From positions 7,772,370-7,836,369 of the forward strand of contig OW028579.1 in assembly GCA_932294295.1 (NCBI GenBank): a stretch of 64,000 nucleotides of DNA, read 5' to 3'. The notes beneath the pieces are model-generated. The model had not been told where the DNA came from. It saw only the letters and a list, made by a program, of their open reading frames with translations, and did no database searches. Source of the DNA: Alitta virens (lineage: Eukaryota; Annelida; Polychaeta; Phyllodocida; Nereididae). Made by a program: the position numbers and the translations under genes. Positions 36,987 through 50,229 of the stretch are shown in pieces (within the stretch, counting starts at the first letter, position 1; every line of letters begins with the position of its first letter).

Positions 36987-37763
36987 TATCTTCATGAGAA
37001 TTTGTCATGGAATGACCAGTATTTTGGTGTCAAGTGGTTGTATTCGAAACCTGGCCCTGACATTCTTCATGAGCTACATCAGAAATGGGTTTCGTTTGCA
37101 TAACTTAGTAAACTGGTGGAAGGGTGGTATCCTGTATGCTGAGACAAGTGATATATTCCACCCATGGGGTAGATGTGATGTAGACACCAACCTCATCAAT
37201 CAACCTCTGCAATGGCTAAAACTTCTCTTACAGAGCTGCGCAACTTTTGTCTTTCTTACTTTTCAAGCATTAGCTGATATAAATCACCATTGTTATAAAC
37301 AATAACTGATAGATTGACAGATGATCTCAAGATCTCCGGATATCAATATCTAGAGGTCATTTCCCTTCAGACATAATGGCCTCTTTGATGCGGCTTTTCT
37401 GATAGACCGTCAGAGGGATTTCTAAATGAAGTAAATCTTGAGTCGACATTTAAAACCCACAGATACGAAACTAATAGGGCTTAAATAAGCTAATCAGATA
37501 CGAAACCAAATCCTGGCAGCAGAAGTCAATGACCTGGAAGTCCCATAGCATATCTTTGATTTCAAATTAATTACAATGAAGTCCAAAAACACAGAAAAGG
37601 GTACTAATATGCATAGCAAATACACTGCATGAAAATGTATTGTATGTTCAATAACTTTGGCAGTTATGCATTCATTAGATGGTAAGCCACAAACATAAAC
37701 AAACCTTTAAAATACGAAACCTAAAGGTATCTTTAAACAAAGTATCAACTTCTTTATCGTTTC

Positions 37764-37858
37764 AGCATTCCAAATCGTTTCAATGACGGCCATGTCAAAA
37801 GGATGTATAGACGGCGGCCGATATAAACACGACACTGGCCCTATTTGGAATGCTATCT
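37764..37858. mobile_element. MITE-like element, copy M3
   Basis: Ends agcattccaaat and atttggaatgct are perfect inverted repeats, followed by atctggg as in M1 (which has the complement cccagat outside its left end). The interior contains gacggcggccgatat. Confidence 0.8.
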
Positions 37859-37953
37859 GGGTACATGACATTTTCTATGACGATGCAACTAAAGATATTA
37901 ATTTGGAATTTGCAAAATACGAAACTAAATAATACGAGAATAACTTTAAAATG

Positions 37954-38262
37954 TGGGTGCCGTGGTCTAGTGGTTTAGGCATTGGACTCATACACGGTCC
38001 CGGGTTAAATCCCAGCCACGGCATACAGGAACTGAGCAGATCGTCCTTGAACCACTGCTTCACTCCACCCAGGTGTGAATGGGTACTTGGCTATAGTTAG
38101 TGATGGTAATTGGAGTGCATTGACCCTAAGTGGCTGCCAGTTGGGCGTATACTCCCTGGGGAGCTGAGGAAGACTCATGCTTGAACAGGCCTGCCAAGGG
38201 TGTATATTGTGATGTCGGCAGAGCATGATATACGTGGAGATGGCAGACATAAACCCCGCGCA
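37954..38262 (+). mobile_element. tRNA-derived SINE, family B
   Basis: The head of about 68 bases has A box tggtctagtggtttagg and B box cgggttaaatccc. Its tgccgtg...cacggca ends can still pair as a 7-bp acceptor stem, so a tRNA ancestor is clear. A body of about 240 bp follows, including 'gtgtgaatgggtacttggc' and 'ctccctggggagctgagg'. It is unrelated to family A. The minus-strand open frames here are shadows. It ends about 40 bp from the exon 3 donor. Confidence 0.85.
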
Positions 38263-38302
38263 CATTTACATTTACAAAAATGAAAGCAAAAGGGTCACTG
38301 AC

Positions 38303-38472
38303 CTGTAGTATACTTCGTGGCGGGAGGTCAAGGTCATCAAAGAGTAGACGCAAGAAGGCCTGCTCCCTGGATCCCGTGTAGACTAGTAAGTAATTGATGG
38401 GTTTACAGCAACTTGGATAGAACGGAGATTTGACAACATATTTCGTGTGGAATTCCTTAATTTCCACAGTGA
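38303..38472 (-). CDS. CUB/LDLa gene exon 3: first half of CUB1
   Basis: The 170-bp exon runs from acceptor CTTTTTCAG to donor GTCAGT, entering in phase 1 and leaving in phase 0. It encodes residues 28-83: a short N-terminal lead, SPFYPSCC (adjacent cysteines 48 and 49), and the core strand pair with FLRLLFDDLDLPP, the usual CUB pattern before its central loop. A canonical CUB has two separate disulfides. Here the only two cysteines of the domain are adjacent, so the domain is strongly divergent. The call rests on the hydrophobic pattern and on exon 4 completing it. Confidence 0.85.
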
Positions 38473-39770
38473 CTGAAAAAGAGAGACAGGCGTAAAATTA
38501 ATGGGTGTCTTCCACCAGGCAATTATGGTTATTATAGAACCCAGAATGACATCTCATGCAACGGGAGGACACAGTTGGGGTGTGTCTCTAAGAGACTTGG
38601 AGGCTGCAGAAGCATGGAATTCAATCCTACATCTACAGAAATAACCAACATGGCATGAATGACGTTGCCAGGACGTGACAATTAAACCAAATTACCACTT
38701 TGCGTTTAAGTTATTTTACAGCAAGTTTATAATCAAGTAGCAGGTTTTCCAAAGTCTCATTGTATGTAAGATGAACGAATCTTTTAATTATCATGGCATT
38801 CAATCTTCCAATGGAAAACATTTTGCAACAATACTATGTATTGTACTTAATAGTAACATTGAAAACATAAATTTTATGACAGAGCATTTGAATTGAGTAT
38901 GTCTAATCTATATTATTACAGCTTTGCCAAATCGTAGTATTTTAGACACATAAAACCTGTACCTTTCATACAGTTAAAGAAGCTACAAATCATAGCCAGT
39001 GATGTTATATTTCTGTAGGTTGGGACAATATTATTTATTTATTCATTTATTTCAACCCCAAAATTAGGAAACAAGATATATACAAAATATCCAGTGAAGT
39101 AAAATCGTGGTAAAAGCACTAGAGATACAAACCATATAAAATCACATGGTATAGCACTGATTATATAAATTATGTGTTAATAAAATGCTTTTGAAAGCAG
39201 TTAAAAAAATATATATTTATCCGACCATGGTTTAATGTAATTATCATGAAATAGTAAATAATATAACTTTTTATAATGTCATTGCTCTCTCTCTACTAGA
39301 TATACACTTAGTTTTCTGCTTTTTTAACACAATTTCATTGGAGAATCACCTGAGGTAACAATTTTATGAATACGCATACCTTATCTTGCCTTTATTTATA
39401 CAATATGATAGAAACTTACATTGTAAATTAGAGACTAAAGTCCCAGTTTTAAATAACCTATTATAGAAATGCAAGGAGTTTCTCAGAATAACATAATCCG
39501 CTTTTTCAACATTCGAGGCATGTATATGAGCAGACATTAATTGCTTTGGATACTCCACTGTGTGTATATGCCATTCTATCTGTCCCCGTGCCATTAAAGC
39601 TTCCTATGGGCTTCTAGCACATGTCACTTCTATTTGGTCGTCCCCTCATTCACATTAAACGGTCCCATATTGCTGACTGTCATTTGTCAATTGATGCTTT
39701 ATCAGAAGCCATTCGAGTCCATATTGCATTCAAATTTAGGTGCATTGATTGCAATTAAAATGTCACTCAC
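38473..39770 (-). other. CUB/LDLa intron 2
   Basis: It contains a possible LINE 3' remnant (about 39030-39200: ttatttatttcaacccc, A-rich) and AT-rich unique sequence. No exon was found. Confidence 0.6.
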
Positions 39771-39830
39771 CATACTCATCATCTTGGGAAGACGAATAGA
39801 CAGTGCACAACATCAAAATCACGGCAAAAC
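39771..39830 (-). CDS. CUB/LDLa gene exon 2: signal-peptide core
   Basis: The 60-bp exon has acceptor TTTCTTTCAG and donor GTGAGT, phase 1-1. It encodes residues 8-26: the hydrophobic stretch FAVILMLCTVY followed by small residues SSS and the polar QDDEY. This is a secretory signal h-region with a plausible cleavage site among S19-S21 (not computed). Joined to exon 1 it gives a complete, normally shaped signal peptide. It shows that the CUB/LDLa product enters the secretory pathway. Confidence 0.82.
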
Positions 39831-40404
39831 CTGAAAGAAACAAAAAAGATAAATATTAGTATTAACAGTTTAATTCACATGACAGCCTCTGGAGTTTAGT
39901 TTCCAAGTCTATGAAATTAGCTGTTAAAAGTTTTATTTTGACCAATCCAGTTCAACACTACAACAGTGGTCTTAATGTCCAGGCTCTGTACTGTGGTCAT
40001 AATTGAGAGGCCCCACTGTATACATATCAGCCAGGTAAAAAGGATTTATGGCAAACAGGATGATTAAATGGACATCTGATCTATGTAATGCCGTATCATC
40101 TTATCATGGTCATATTAAGAACGTGATAACTCATAATCAAGGTTCTCTTCTCCCCATTAGATGCTACAAAGCATTCTGTCATCCATCATATGTAAGACAC
40201 TACATTCATCCTAATGAGCCCTAATAACACAAATAAGGTAGACATTATTGGCTTGCACATTGTCAGCAAATGTCATAAAGATACATTTGGTATGTCATTA
40301 TGCAATGATAATATGTTTATATAAGGCAGTATGCAACAGTGACGTAATAGCATGGTTGTTTATTGGCTTCAACTCATGGTCTGGGTTTGCTTTAAGTAGA
40401 TAAA

Positions 40405-40755
40405 AGAAAAAACAGTGGACTACTGCCTAATAGTACTTCCCTATTAAGACCACTTTGCCAATGACACTGAGTCTACTAAATTTTGATCCTATTGTACTCT
40501 TTGTGTTGTTTTTCTTGGCTTTTACAGCAGAAGTCATATATACTAGAAGCCTAAACCCTAGAGGATTTATGTGAATCCAGGAATCCGGGACTTCTGTCGG
40601 CCGGGACTATTTTAGACAAAGGGAGTCCTGGATTCATATGACATCATCCGGAGTCAGGTTTCATAGTCTTATTAGAGTTCTGTTGTAAGACCAATTTATT
40701 AAGGCCAGTGAATTGTGCACCAATTGTAGTCTTAGTGACGAGGTTCTACTGTATT
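40405..40755. mobile_element. aagaccacc-family element containing a palindromic foldback
   Basis: From about agtggactactgcc to gaggttctactgta. It has 'attaagaccac' near the left and 'gtagtcttagtgac' near the right. The centre carries the foldback: gaggatttatgtgaatccagga facing tcctggattcatatgacatc. Confidence 0.7.
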
Positions 40756-41518
40756 AGCAATTCTAAATCCCTCCAAGCGAACTTGATGCTCTTGTTACAG
40801 AAAATGAAGTCACGCGAAGAGGCAATTGGGGTATTTACTGTCTGCATATGCCGCGTGCGTATGCTTTCATCCTGGTGATTAATTATTTATTTATATGCTC
40901 ACTATAACTGTTGGATCTCAACTGCAAATGACTGATGCACCCAGTTTGAAACAGGTTTAATTTGGTAACAGTGATTGCTTTCTAAATTTAGCCACAGTAG
41001 GTGTAATCCTATTCCATTGACTTGGATTTTAATTAATATCATTTCCATTTTAAATTGGTTTCATAAGTGAATACAGTAACTTCATCGTCCCACATAGTAA
41101 TACATTAAATAAGTTTCACTGTATATGGCTCTCCTGTTGTTGGTCTTAGTTTGTATCCTTCAGACACAAGATGCTAAGTCCTTACCAACATTATGGCATG
41201 GGGTGTATCAGGCCCTGTTTCTGAAATGGCTTTTTGGCCCCTAGGGACCTGGTACCAGCATCAGGGTAGGGTAAGATCACCCAGCCCCACCCCTTGCCTC
41301 CTGGTCCAGCCACCCCATGGGCGATAATGTCAGCTATTCCTCTTCTGCAAGTGAAGTCAGGCCTGATCAAACACATGACTGATACACGAACGACCGATCA
41401 ATCGGTGTCACTAATTATATTTACTGATCGATTATGCTGGTTGCAATGGTAATGCGAGATGAGCAAGGCTCTGCCTGCCTATCATCACTGAGTTGGCTAC
41501 TGCTGCTGCTGTTATTAT

Positions 41519-41865
41519 ACAGTAAAACCCTAAAATTAGGGACAATCTAGTGATTATGACAACATCCCAATTAGGACACCTCGCGCTTAAATTGCTTTGA
41601 TGTTTTCAATATTATTTTTGTATTGTTGGATTTTTAATTCACCTCAATGACTTTTTGCATCAGGGATGGTCTTAATGGGAAGGTTACACTGTATAACAGC
41701 AACCTGATTTAAGACCACCTCACCATTAAGACCACCTTAGACCAAATTCACCTTTGTCTTCTTTCCATTGTATTGGGTTTCTTTCAGATCACCACATCGC
41801 AATGCTGAGCAGTATTTGCACCAAGGCTGCTGGTCTTAACAGCGACCACGAACTGTAGTTAGTCC
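41519..41865. mobile_element. Two adjacent aagaccacc-family copies
   Basis: The first copy starts acagtaaaacccta and ends aaggttacactgt (about 41519-41695). The second contains 'atttaagaccacctcaccattaagaccacc' and ends 'aacagcgaccacgaactgtag'. Confidence 0.65.
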
Positions 41866-44800
41866 AGGATCGACCAGAATTCTCTCTGCAATCTAAAGAT
41901 GAAATCCTAGGGATGCAGAAGGAATGGAAAAGAAACAAAGACCCCAGCTCAAGTTGCTTTGTACACAGGATACATTTGCATTGGGAGCCTACAAAGTCTT
42001 CCTATCATGCTGGGCAAATGTGGAATAGGTGCAGTATTGGAATTGGATGCTTCAAAGTAAGGAAATGAGCAGTCTTGGTATAGATGATTAAAATACTATA
42101 GCAGAAAGTTGTGTCAGTTGTATTTCAAATGGATGGGAGGTATGGAATTGTTTGATTTGTCGTCCATTTTCCAACAAAAAAGCCTTCGAATGGGTGCCTC
42201 TAATAGGTAATTAAGAAGTTTCTAACATCGAAGTACACATCAGATTCAAAATAACAAACTTTTTCCACCAACTGCATTTACACCAGAAAGACCATTTGAC
42301 TATCAATAGTATTGTCTCTAAAGAAGTAATGTTGTAAACCAATATCATACTTTCAACTCGCGATAGTGTGCATGACCCAGGTTACTGTTTTAGACACTAA
42401 AAGGGGAAGTGTTAAAACTTCGCTTCATCTAAACCCCGCTGAGGTAGCATATCACCTTCTATAAATATTGACAGTGTTTAATTAATCCCAAGTCTAAATG
42501 CAGCGCCATATTAGCTGACAATCTAAATGCACCAACATTGATTGTGTTTTTTCCAAGATGAAAATTGCAGTGACAGCAAAAAGGAGTTGACTTATATTTA
42601 CATTACCTCGGCATGGAAATGTGGCATTCGCGAAATGAGAGTAGCAATATTGCTGAAAGATAGGGTTCTTTGGTGCAAAGGTGTTTCTTCCAAAAGAAGC
42701 TGCAGTCTGTTGCATTGTATAAAACCAACTGCTGTATAACCTTACGAAAATCAATTCGTAACAGCCAGTTTTAATGGTGCAGTTGGTTAAGTTATGAGAT
42801 GAAATGAAACTAAGGAGAATGAAAAATAAGTTCCAAAACATGTGTAGGTGATTTTAATAGTGAGGTAGTATTAAAGTCGGTTAAATTTCATAGCCGAAAG
42901 GTAACATTCATCTCATCAAACTAGATTTAGGTAATTGTGAAGCCATGGCTATGTTGATGTGATATATATGGAAGGGCCGCTTCAAAAAGTAGAACAAGAT
43001 TTTTCATTTTGGTGAAGAAGCTTGGGTCGATTCTTTCCAAGCAACTCATGCCATAAAGGAGGCTACAGGAGCGAAGCAAGTGAAGTGCAATCCAAAAATA
43101 TGACCTCTTGAGGGTGTAGTATGAAGGTGACATAGGGCTGGAGGAAAGCTGAAGGGCTTACACTGATTGCAGTCTATGCTAATCAAGTTGGACAGGATAG
43201 AGGATGATCACGACCTGGCTGGGGGTTGTTAAGAAGGCCCTTCAGGGGAACCAGCTTGGTGTCAAGACCTGCATGATTGAAACTAGCCCAGCTCATCACT
43301 TTAGTCCGCAAGAGTTGCTATTAGACGCTGTGAAATATGGCTGCCATTCGACTCCCTCTGTCTTCGTTCCGGGTCCGCTGTGCTCTGCTCTACCAGACGG
43401 TGGCTTTACATGACATTCTGCCATCCCTAACTCTTCTCTTTTTTTCCCCTTACATCTACCTCCAAAGCATACTCCCTCTCCGCCGAGACCTTTACGTGAC
43501 CTTTTAAAAATATCGCTTATAATGACACTGCAAAAGGTCTTTACTGGAAAAACCCCCCCACGATACAAACCTTTATGCAAAGGATGTGCCACCGTATAAG
43601 ACAGCATTGCAGGGAAGAACAAGAAATGTCACCTATTCGCAGAGCAAGAAATATAACCTGAAAACAAAAGCCTCTGACAATATTCTATAAGGTATTTTCT
43701 TTTAATGGACAATGAAACTCCTTTATTGCCATAAGAGCTCTCATACTGCTTCGAGTTCCACGTATTTATCAAAACAAGTCTCTTATTGAGGAAATGGAAA
43801 TACAAGGTTATCAAAATGATGCATATCTTTTGTCTTCCAATCAGTCTAATGAAATAGGAAATGCATTCAGATGCAAAGCATATCAGGACTTGAAATGTTA
43901 AAGCACATCCTTCTAAAGAGTTTCCTTGCCGTAAAACATACTGACGCATTAAGTATCAGTTGTTCTAAAAATGGGATTATAAAGCATGTTTTTGTTACCC
44001 TTGCCAGAAAAGTCTGTTGGGATTGTAAATTGGACCAGAAATGAATAGACATTTTGCTAAATGCCATCTCCAGTGGACTGTAACCAATTTCCAGTGTCCA
44101 AATCGGACACAAACATCGCTAACCAGACAGCAGTGGGCCAAAACAGGCAAGGACTGGTGGAGATATTATCCTATTACAGTTGCTGTGATTTACGTTAATG
44201 GGGCCTGGGGGTGCATGTAGTGTGTGGGGCGAAACAGACAGTTCGATATGTGGGTAAATCCATTATTAGCAAGACCTGTCTCCATTGAGCCTCGATGTGA
44301 TAAAAGAAGGGGCTGATCAGACATTGTGAATCTGGTTTTGGTAAACGAAACTGCCTTGGCGGACAGGAGAATATAGGGGGAGGAGATTATGCTTGCAATG
44401 GCTGTGATAACGATGACATAAAAGCCTAATAGGGAGACTGCCCCAGCAGTGTTGAGGAGGGGATAACATCTCCACCACGTGGCTCCCTCGTTCTCAGGCC
44501 CTCAGAGACCCGGATGTGGGTGAAATGGGGCAAAAGAGGGCGTCCCATTGCCACATGCAACGGGGTGGTTTAAGAACCTTTCATTGTTTCAAAAGTTGTT
44601 ATCCGACAGAAGTTGTTCTCTAAAGCTTAGATTAATTTCAGTTCAACGTCAAAGAGGATTGTGGGTAAGCTCTGTGACCTTGAGAGCCTCTGGTGACCTT
44701 GGGTGTTCATCAATAGGCTGGGATCTTCTCATTAGTCTGGGATATATTATGCATACTTATAATCTGGAAAAAGTAGTCAAAATATTCATCTTTTTTACAT

Positions 44801-47800
44801 GGCTAATGTGCTTTTTAATAAGTGATAAATAAATCAGTAAACATGCAACATATTACTTATACCTGGAAACAGATCTATTGTACAGAAAATCCTTATATAA
44901 GCATTGATATGATGAAATTTCACATGTACATAAATTGTATAGTGTTTACCATCTGTGCTATGAAGCGAGATACTTCAGTCCAGCCCTCAGTCTTTCATAT
45001 ATGCCCCTAAGGGTCAATTGGGTGGGGGTAATAAACTGACCCTTCCTTTCATGATATTCAAAGCACCAGGCAAAGGCTGAGCTGCCCAATAGCTTGCCTA
45101 TCGATCCAGCAATTCTTGAATGCATGGTCCATGCATAACATAAATTTACACACTAATTCAATATATTTGCCACATTGTGGCTAACACTGAGGCCATTAAA
45201 TGCAATTAGATACATGATTAACCGTTCCATTAAGCAGCAGAGTCTACTAAGTGCAGAATATCATGCAGTGGGGTTCATCCCAGCTGTTTGTAACACCCCA
45301 ATAGAGGCCAGGGTCTACAGTAAGGCACCACAGAGGTCGTGCATCAAAGAAGATGAAGGTAACAACCCCATAAAATGCTTTTATTACAATGGGACAGCGC
45401 GCAGTTGGAACATTGAGTTTAGGACTTGCAGAAAATCACAGTAGGGTTTCCACACCAGATACATTTGGTATCGTCCTACACTGTTTATATGACAATAAAT
45501 AAATATCCTGAAACTAAGAAGAGCAGTGTTATAGGCAAAGTTTTCATCGACCTTATCAAGTGCACTGTCAAAGATGTTCATAAATAAGTAGAAAAGAACT
45601 TAAATACGTTTTTTTATTTTACCCTAAATCTTGGTCATTAAATGGGTGTGGACAAAACCTTTTCGCCACCGCACATTATACATTTTAGGTATGTTAGCAA
45701 CAGTTAAAAATAAATTAATACACCACACAATATTAAGTTAATATCAAGTTAAACGTAATCTGCAAGAGTGATATTTATTGTAAATTGCAATAGTGGCAGC
45801 AGTTATTTGATTTCCTGCAGCAAATGGCCTTGTTGTCATAGCAATAAATGACGGTTATTGAACCTTTTCATCGTTATCATGAAATGACCCAACAATGCTG
45901 ACTGGTGGAAGTTAGCGCACCTGTAGCTCCATTGTCATTACAACTTTCAATTGCTGATCTGACGAGCGTAGCACTCATAAAGGTATTGACTATAGTAATA
46001 TTCAATTGTAATTATACCTCGGTAAGGCTATATAGTCCAATGGGCTTTTATATTAAAGTTGCAGCAAAAGTATATCTCCTTTGAAGCAGATATCTCAATA
46101 TTTGAAAGCTTTGCACCTGATCTATAAGTACCAAGATATTCGAAATGAGATTTCCTGGAGTTCAATTAAACTTTTCTGTGGGGGTGGTACGGAGTTTAAT
46201 GCATCTAGAAATGCGAGACTATTTCAAAAGATTTCTATAGATGGTTGGCGTATAGTGTGTCCACTATGGCTACGCAGATGTGTCTCTTGGTTTATCTTTA
46301 ATGATTCTCACTGAGGAATACTACTGAATACACAACTGTGGGGTGGGAGGGCTGGTTATCCATTATATTTAGTAGTATCCTGTCCCGGGTGTCTGTACTA
46401 ATTCAGGGAGTGGGTCGGTTACAGTATAACAGTAGCGATGGTAAACATATCAAAGTTTTCTTTCTTTTCTTTTTTTTTCTCTTTAATGCAACAGACAGTA
46501 CTAATAACCATGGAGATAATACCTCCATGCTAATAACCATGTAAAATTCTTTCATATGCTTGTTTCCAAGTCAGATTGTTGGTTCTATATGGCGACTAAG
46601 CTTTAGACCAGTAACGCTGAGACATTACAATAGACAAATACAGATTTATCCTCAAGGCTCTCCGTGGGAAAAGGAGCAATTGTCCATCGAGAGAAGGGCT
46701 GCCCTAAGTGTAAAAAACTTAGGTCTTCGCTACTGAGCGACTGAATGACCATTACACAACTGCAGGGACAAACTTGAGCCAATACTTGGTCCAATTCTTT
46801 TGCCTGTGGGTCCAATAGTTTCCCAGAAGCCCGAAAGTCACTACATATTTTCTCACGACTGGACCTCAGATCGTAAGGATTCTAATTGTAGGGCCAGACT
46901 GAACAGTCTGAACAGTTCTCAGGATAAATTGCAGTCAATAAACGGCATTTTCTAAGTCAGCAATAAGGGAAGGCAAGATTGAGACCATTCACAGGACACA
47001 AGCTTGGACGGACCTATATGGGAGTCTGGGGTAATATGTGCTGCAGGAGTCAATGGGGACAAGTGGAGTAATATGTAGTCCCAGGAGTAAAAGGGCACAA
47101 CACTTCCCACAAGGTTGAGGGCAATTGATCCGGTTTGCTCTTCTATTCTTATTCGATGTCACATCTCGAAAGCTGCCCGGCCCGAAAACTCGATAAAGTG
47201 AGGGCGGGCTGGTATCGTCGTCGCCTTGTGGTACATTTTATTCAATTGGCTCCTACTTGGCAAATCTGCATAAACATGGCACTTGTCACCCTGCTTTGGC
47301 AGCACTTGAATACTGAGTGATGCTGTCTCAGCTTCTGATTGCCTTCCTGCCCCTCTCGAAAACCTTGAGAGGGTCCCGAGTTTGAGAGATGTCATTACAA
47401 CTCAGCACCGGGGTTAGTAGACACAACCTATTTGCTTCAGTTTTATTCACTTTGTAAATAGCTTTTGGCCACATACACCTGCGTAGGTCACATTACTCTG
47501 CTTGAGGCATACTTGACAGATAAATTAATCAGATGTAAACTGATACCAACGCCCACTAGCAACAATGAAGTTGAAGTTACAAACTTTCACTTAATGAGCT
47601 CATTGTTTCACTTCGTTTCAGTGCAATCTATCACCATTACGAAATAGAACTGCATTTATTATACTGGGAAATCACCATAAGCCACTATAAACAGCATGTA
47701 ATTATGTGAACTGTGTTCTTCATACCATAAACAGTTAGTTTCATAAAATATGGTCGATTCTAGACAGCCGTAGCTACAATATCTGTTCCTGGCTGTAGCT

Positions 47801-48564
47801 ATAACTGGCTAAAGCTAGCTGCTTCTGTCTACCCCTAGCTTATAGTTGGCTTACACCAAAAAAATATAAAACTTAGAAAATGTATGAAATCTATGCTTCG
47901 TGTACTTTTAGATCCGGCTTTGAGTAGCCAACTATAGCCTGTCAGTTCTGGTTAGTGGCAGGTAGCATCATATAGCAAAGGTTTTCTAGCTTTGTATTGG
48001 GTTAATTTGACAGGCCGTTTTTATTGAAACTATCTGTATGTCTATCACATTAGCAAGTCTCAGTACTTATTGCATTAAAGGTTTCCTGAGAATGGTGGTC
48101 CCCAGGGGTTATTCCTAAAAACCAAAGCTTTTTTTCACCATATATGCAGAGTTGTTATGGTTAATGTATTGGAACATACTGAGGTATACCAGAACAAGAT
48201 CTGTAGGGTCTACGCTTTGTCCATTTACAGCCCCTCGAACACTCGAGTGTCGTGAAATTCCAAAGCACGCTATCCTCTTTGTGAATGCAGAGAATCGTCA
48301 CGGAGAGTGAAATGCTGCTTTCTTTGAAGGTATGACAACGCATGACTGCTTTGCATCCAAGATTATGGCGTGGAATTACAAGGGATATGTTAGCAAAAGC
48401 TTCAGAGAGAATCCTTGATGTTTTTCCTTGTGATGCGTTATTCATACGACACCTGCCTTTACTCATCTGAACAAGGCAGCGTGTGGGTTACCTAAGCGCA
48501 GAGTGCATTTATTAATCAAAACCATAACTAACCCTTCAAAAAAGTGAAATAGATGCTGTAAGGT

Positions 48565-49003
48565 TTATTTGTACTCACCCCACCATTACGGCATCAATGA
48601 GACCCACGTGGTCTTGATATCAAGGTGGCCTTAATTCTGGACTTTTGACATTTCAAGCACATGTCCAGTTTCAACTAATTGGTCTTAATCAAGTTGGTTA
48701 AAATGGCCAGACAGTCAGTGATAATCTGACATTCTTAAAGACTACATGTTATACTACCCTTTCTTTTACCTTCTTGGGGTTTATCATATTTTTAACTTAA
48801 ATAAATTTTGCATGACATGGTGTTCTGTGTAACGGCGTATCTGATATACTTACTGATAAAATGGTCTGCTCTGTAACTGGTGGCCTCGCGCAGGCAGTCA
48901 TCGCAGTTGAAAATGAACAATCCTGAGACTCAGTTCAAAGATTTTAGACCCTTTTGTGTATTCTTATATTGGATGGTCTTAATTGTGGGGTTCCGCTGTC
49001 TGG
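48565..49003 (-). mobile_element. aagaccacc-family element, reverse orientation
   Basis: It contains 'gtggtcttgatatcaaggtggccttaattctgg' and 'ggatggtcttaattgtggggttccgctgt', the complement of the tacagtggaacccc start. The extent is estimated. Confidence 0.55.
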
Positions 49004-49144
49004 CTGATACACCCTGATGGGGATTAAGTGCTTTTATAGAGTTGGATATCTTTGTCAGCAATGCAAAAAGCTAATGCAACATCACGGAGATCCCTCCAGT
49101 TCCCACAAACAAGGTTTAGAGTGATGGAAGGTCTTCCATCCTCC

Positions 49145-49198
49145 GGTTATCAGCAGCCCATGACGTCATTAATGACGTCACACCAAGGCAGATAACCT
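49145..49198. promoter_or_regulatory. CRE-dyad palindrome
   Basis: 49161-49180 is a perfect 20-bp palindrome consisting of two CRE octamers (TGACGTCA) separated by TTAA, giving an ATTAAT centre. Outer arms ggttatcagc and gcagataacc extend the symmetry. It may be an enhancer bound by CREB/ATF-type dimers, or a small foldback element. Function is inference. Confidence 0.45.
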
Positions 49199-49418
49199 TG
49201 CTACCTCCGTCAAAGAAGAGTGGAGTAATAAGAAATATTTTATCTTCTCCCTACCATCTTTGTTTGCTATTATCTCCCTAGTACAGTGTACACTCCGCTG
49301 TCTTAGATCAATAAATACTGAAGCTTGTCTGCACTTTTCTGAGATATAGTCGATGAAGAGGACACTTTACTGATACAGTGTTCTTGTTACCTGGTGGTGG
49401 TCTAGAACCATGAAATGA

Positions 49419-49459
49419 CCTCCTCCTCCTCCTCCTCCTCCTCCTCCTCCTACTCCTCC
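49419..49459. repeat. (TCC)n microsatellite
   Basis: About 13 units of tcc with one tac interruption. It gives poly-Arg on the minus strand. Confidence 0.95.
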
Positions 49460-50229
49460 AGCAAAACCTCGGTTCTAAACTCTGTAAGAATATGCACTTT
49501 GTTTGCATGAGATGATATCTTTTTTTGGCAATGTTTGGTGATGCCTTTGCCAAGGCGAGTGCAAGACCCAATTAAAACCACTCATTGAGTAAATGTATCA
49601 TGAAATAAGGACACTTTAATTTTCCCACAAGGACTCCTTAATACTCGTAGAGGGCAACAACGTATCACACTACAATTCACCTTGCATAACCCCCTCAATA
49701 AGACCCGGATATCTTGCAATTAACACAAGCAGAACACTCATTAGCATATATTATAGCATGATGATTGCTCACTAGAGGGGTTAAAACATACACTGTTCTA
49801 AATAATGATTTGAATAGTATTATGAATATGTATATGAATTTCAAGGCTGATATTTTTAAATAATATAAATATGATTTTTCAAATAAAATGAATGTCAGCT
49901 CATGTGCTGTAATTTAGTTATCCTCTTTGATATATGATTGGTAGATTTGACAAATTCCTTTGTGTGATTGGATTACACTCATTACTTGTACTGGCTTTCA
50001 AAATGTGTAAACCCCCATATGCAGATATGTCTTTTTTGCAAATATGTGTAGATTGCATTAGTTTTCAAAGAATACTGAGTCTTTATCACACCTCGCACTC
50101 CGCGCATGTGCACTCCGCGCATGCACATATCACCAACTTATCTACAACGATCAGAACTAAGATGTTTTTTCACCTGTGTTCAGTAAACTACATTACATGT
50201 AATAAGCATAATATTTATTGATTCGCATG

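Larger units (their letters stand above)
20113..38302 (-). other. CUB/LDLa intron 3 (18 kb, repeat-rich)
   Basis: This is the largest intron seen. It holds SINE copies 3-5 and SINE family B, the 952-bp ACT array, a 131-bp hairpin, three MITE copies, many aagaccacc repeats and palindromic foldbacks. I saw no additional exons. None are needed, because exons 3 and 4 join CUB1 in phase. Confidence 0.65.

Noticed and set aside
36766..37305. 179-codon + frame
   Set aside because: It runs through a diverged SINE, its target duplication and unique AT-rich DNA, so it is a chance fusion of unrelated sequence.
43337..43507. 57-codon + frame starting ATGGCTGCC in a slightly GC-richer patch
   Set aside because: The start resembles a YY1/TISU context, but the peptide shows no domain and the patch lacks CpG density or neighbouring exons.
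48161..48466. 101-codon minus frame with a Cys/Arg-rich end
   Set aside because: Looked secreted-peptide-like at its C-terminus, but it has no signal peptide, no family and no splice context. Chance remains the better explanation.
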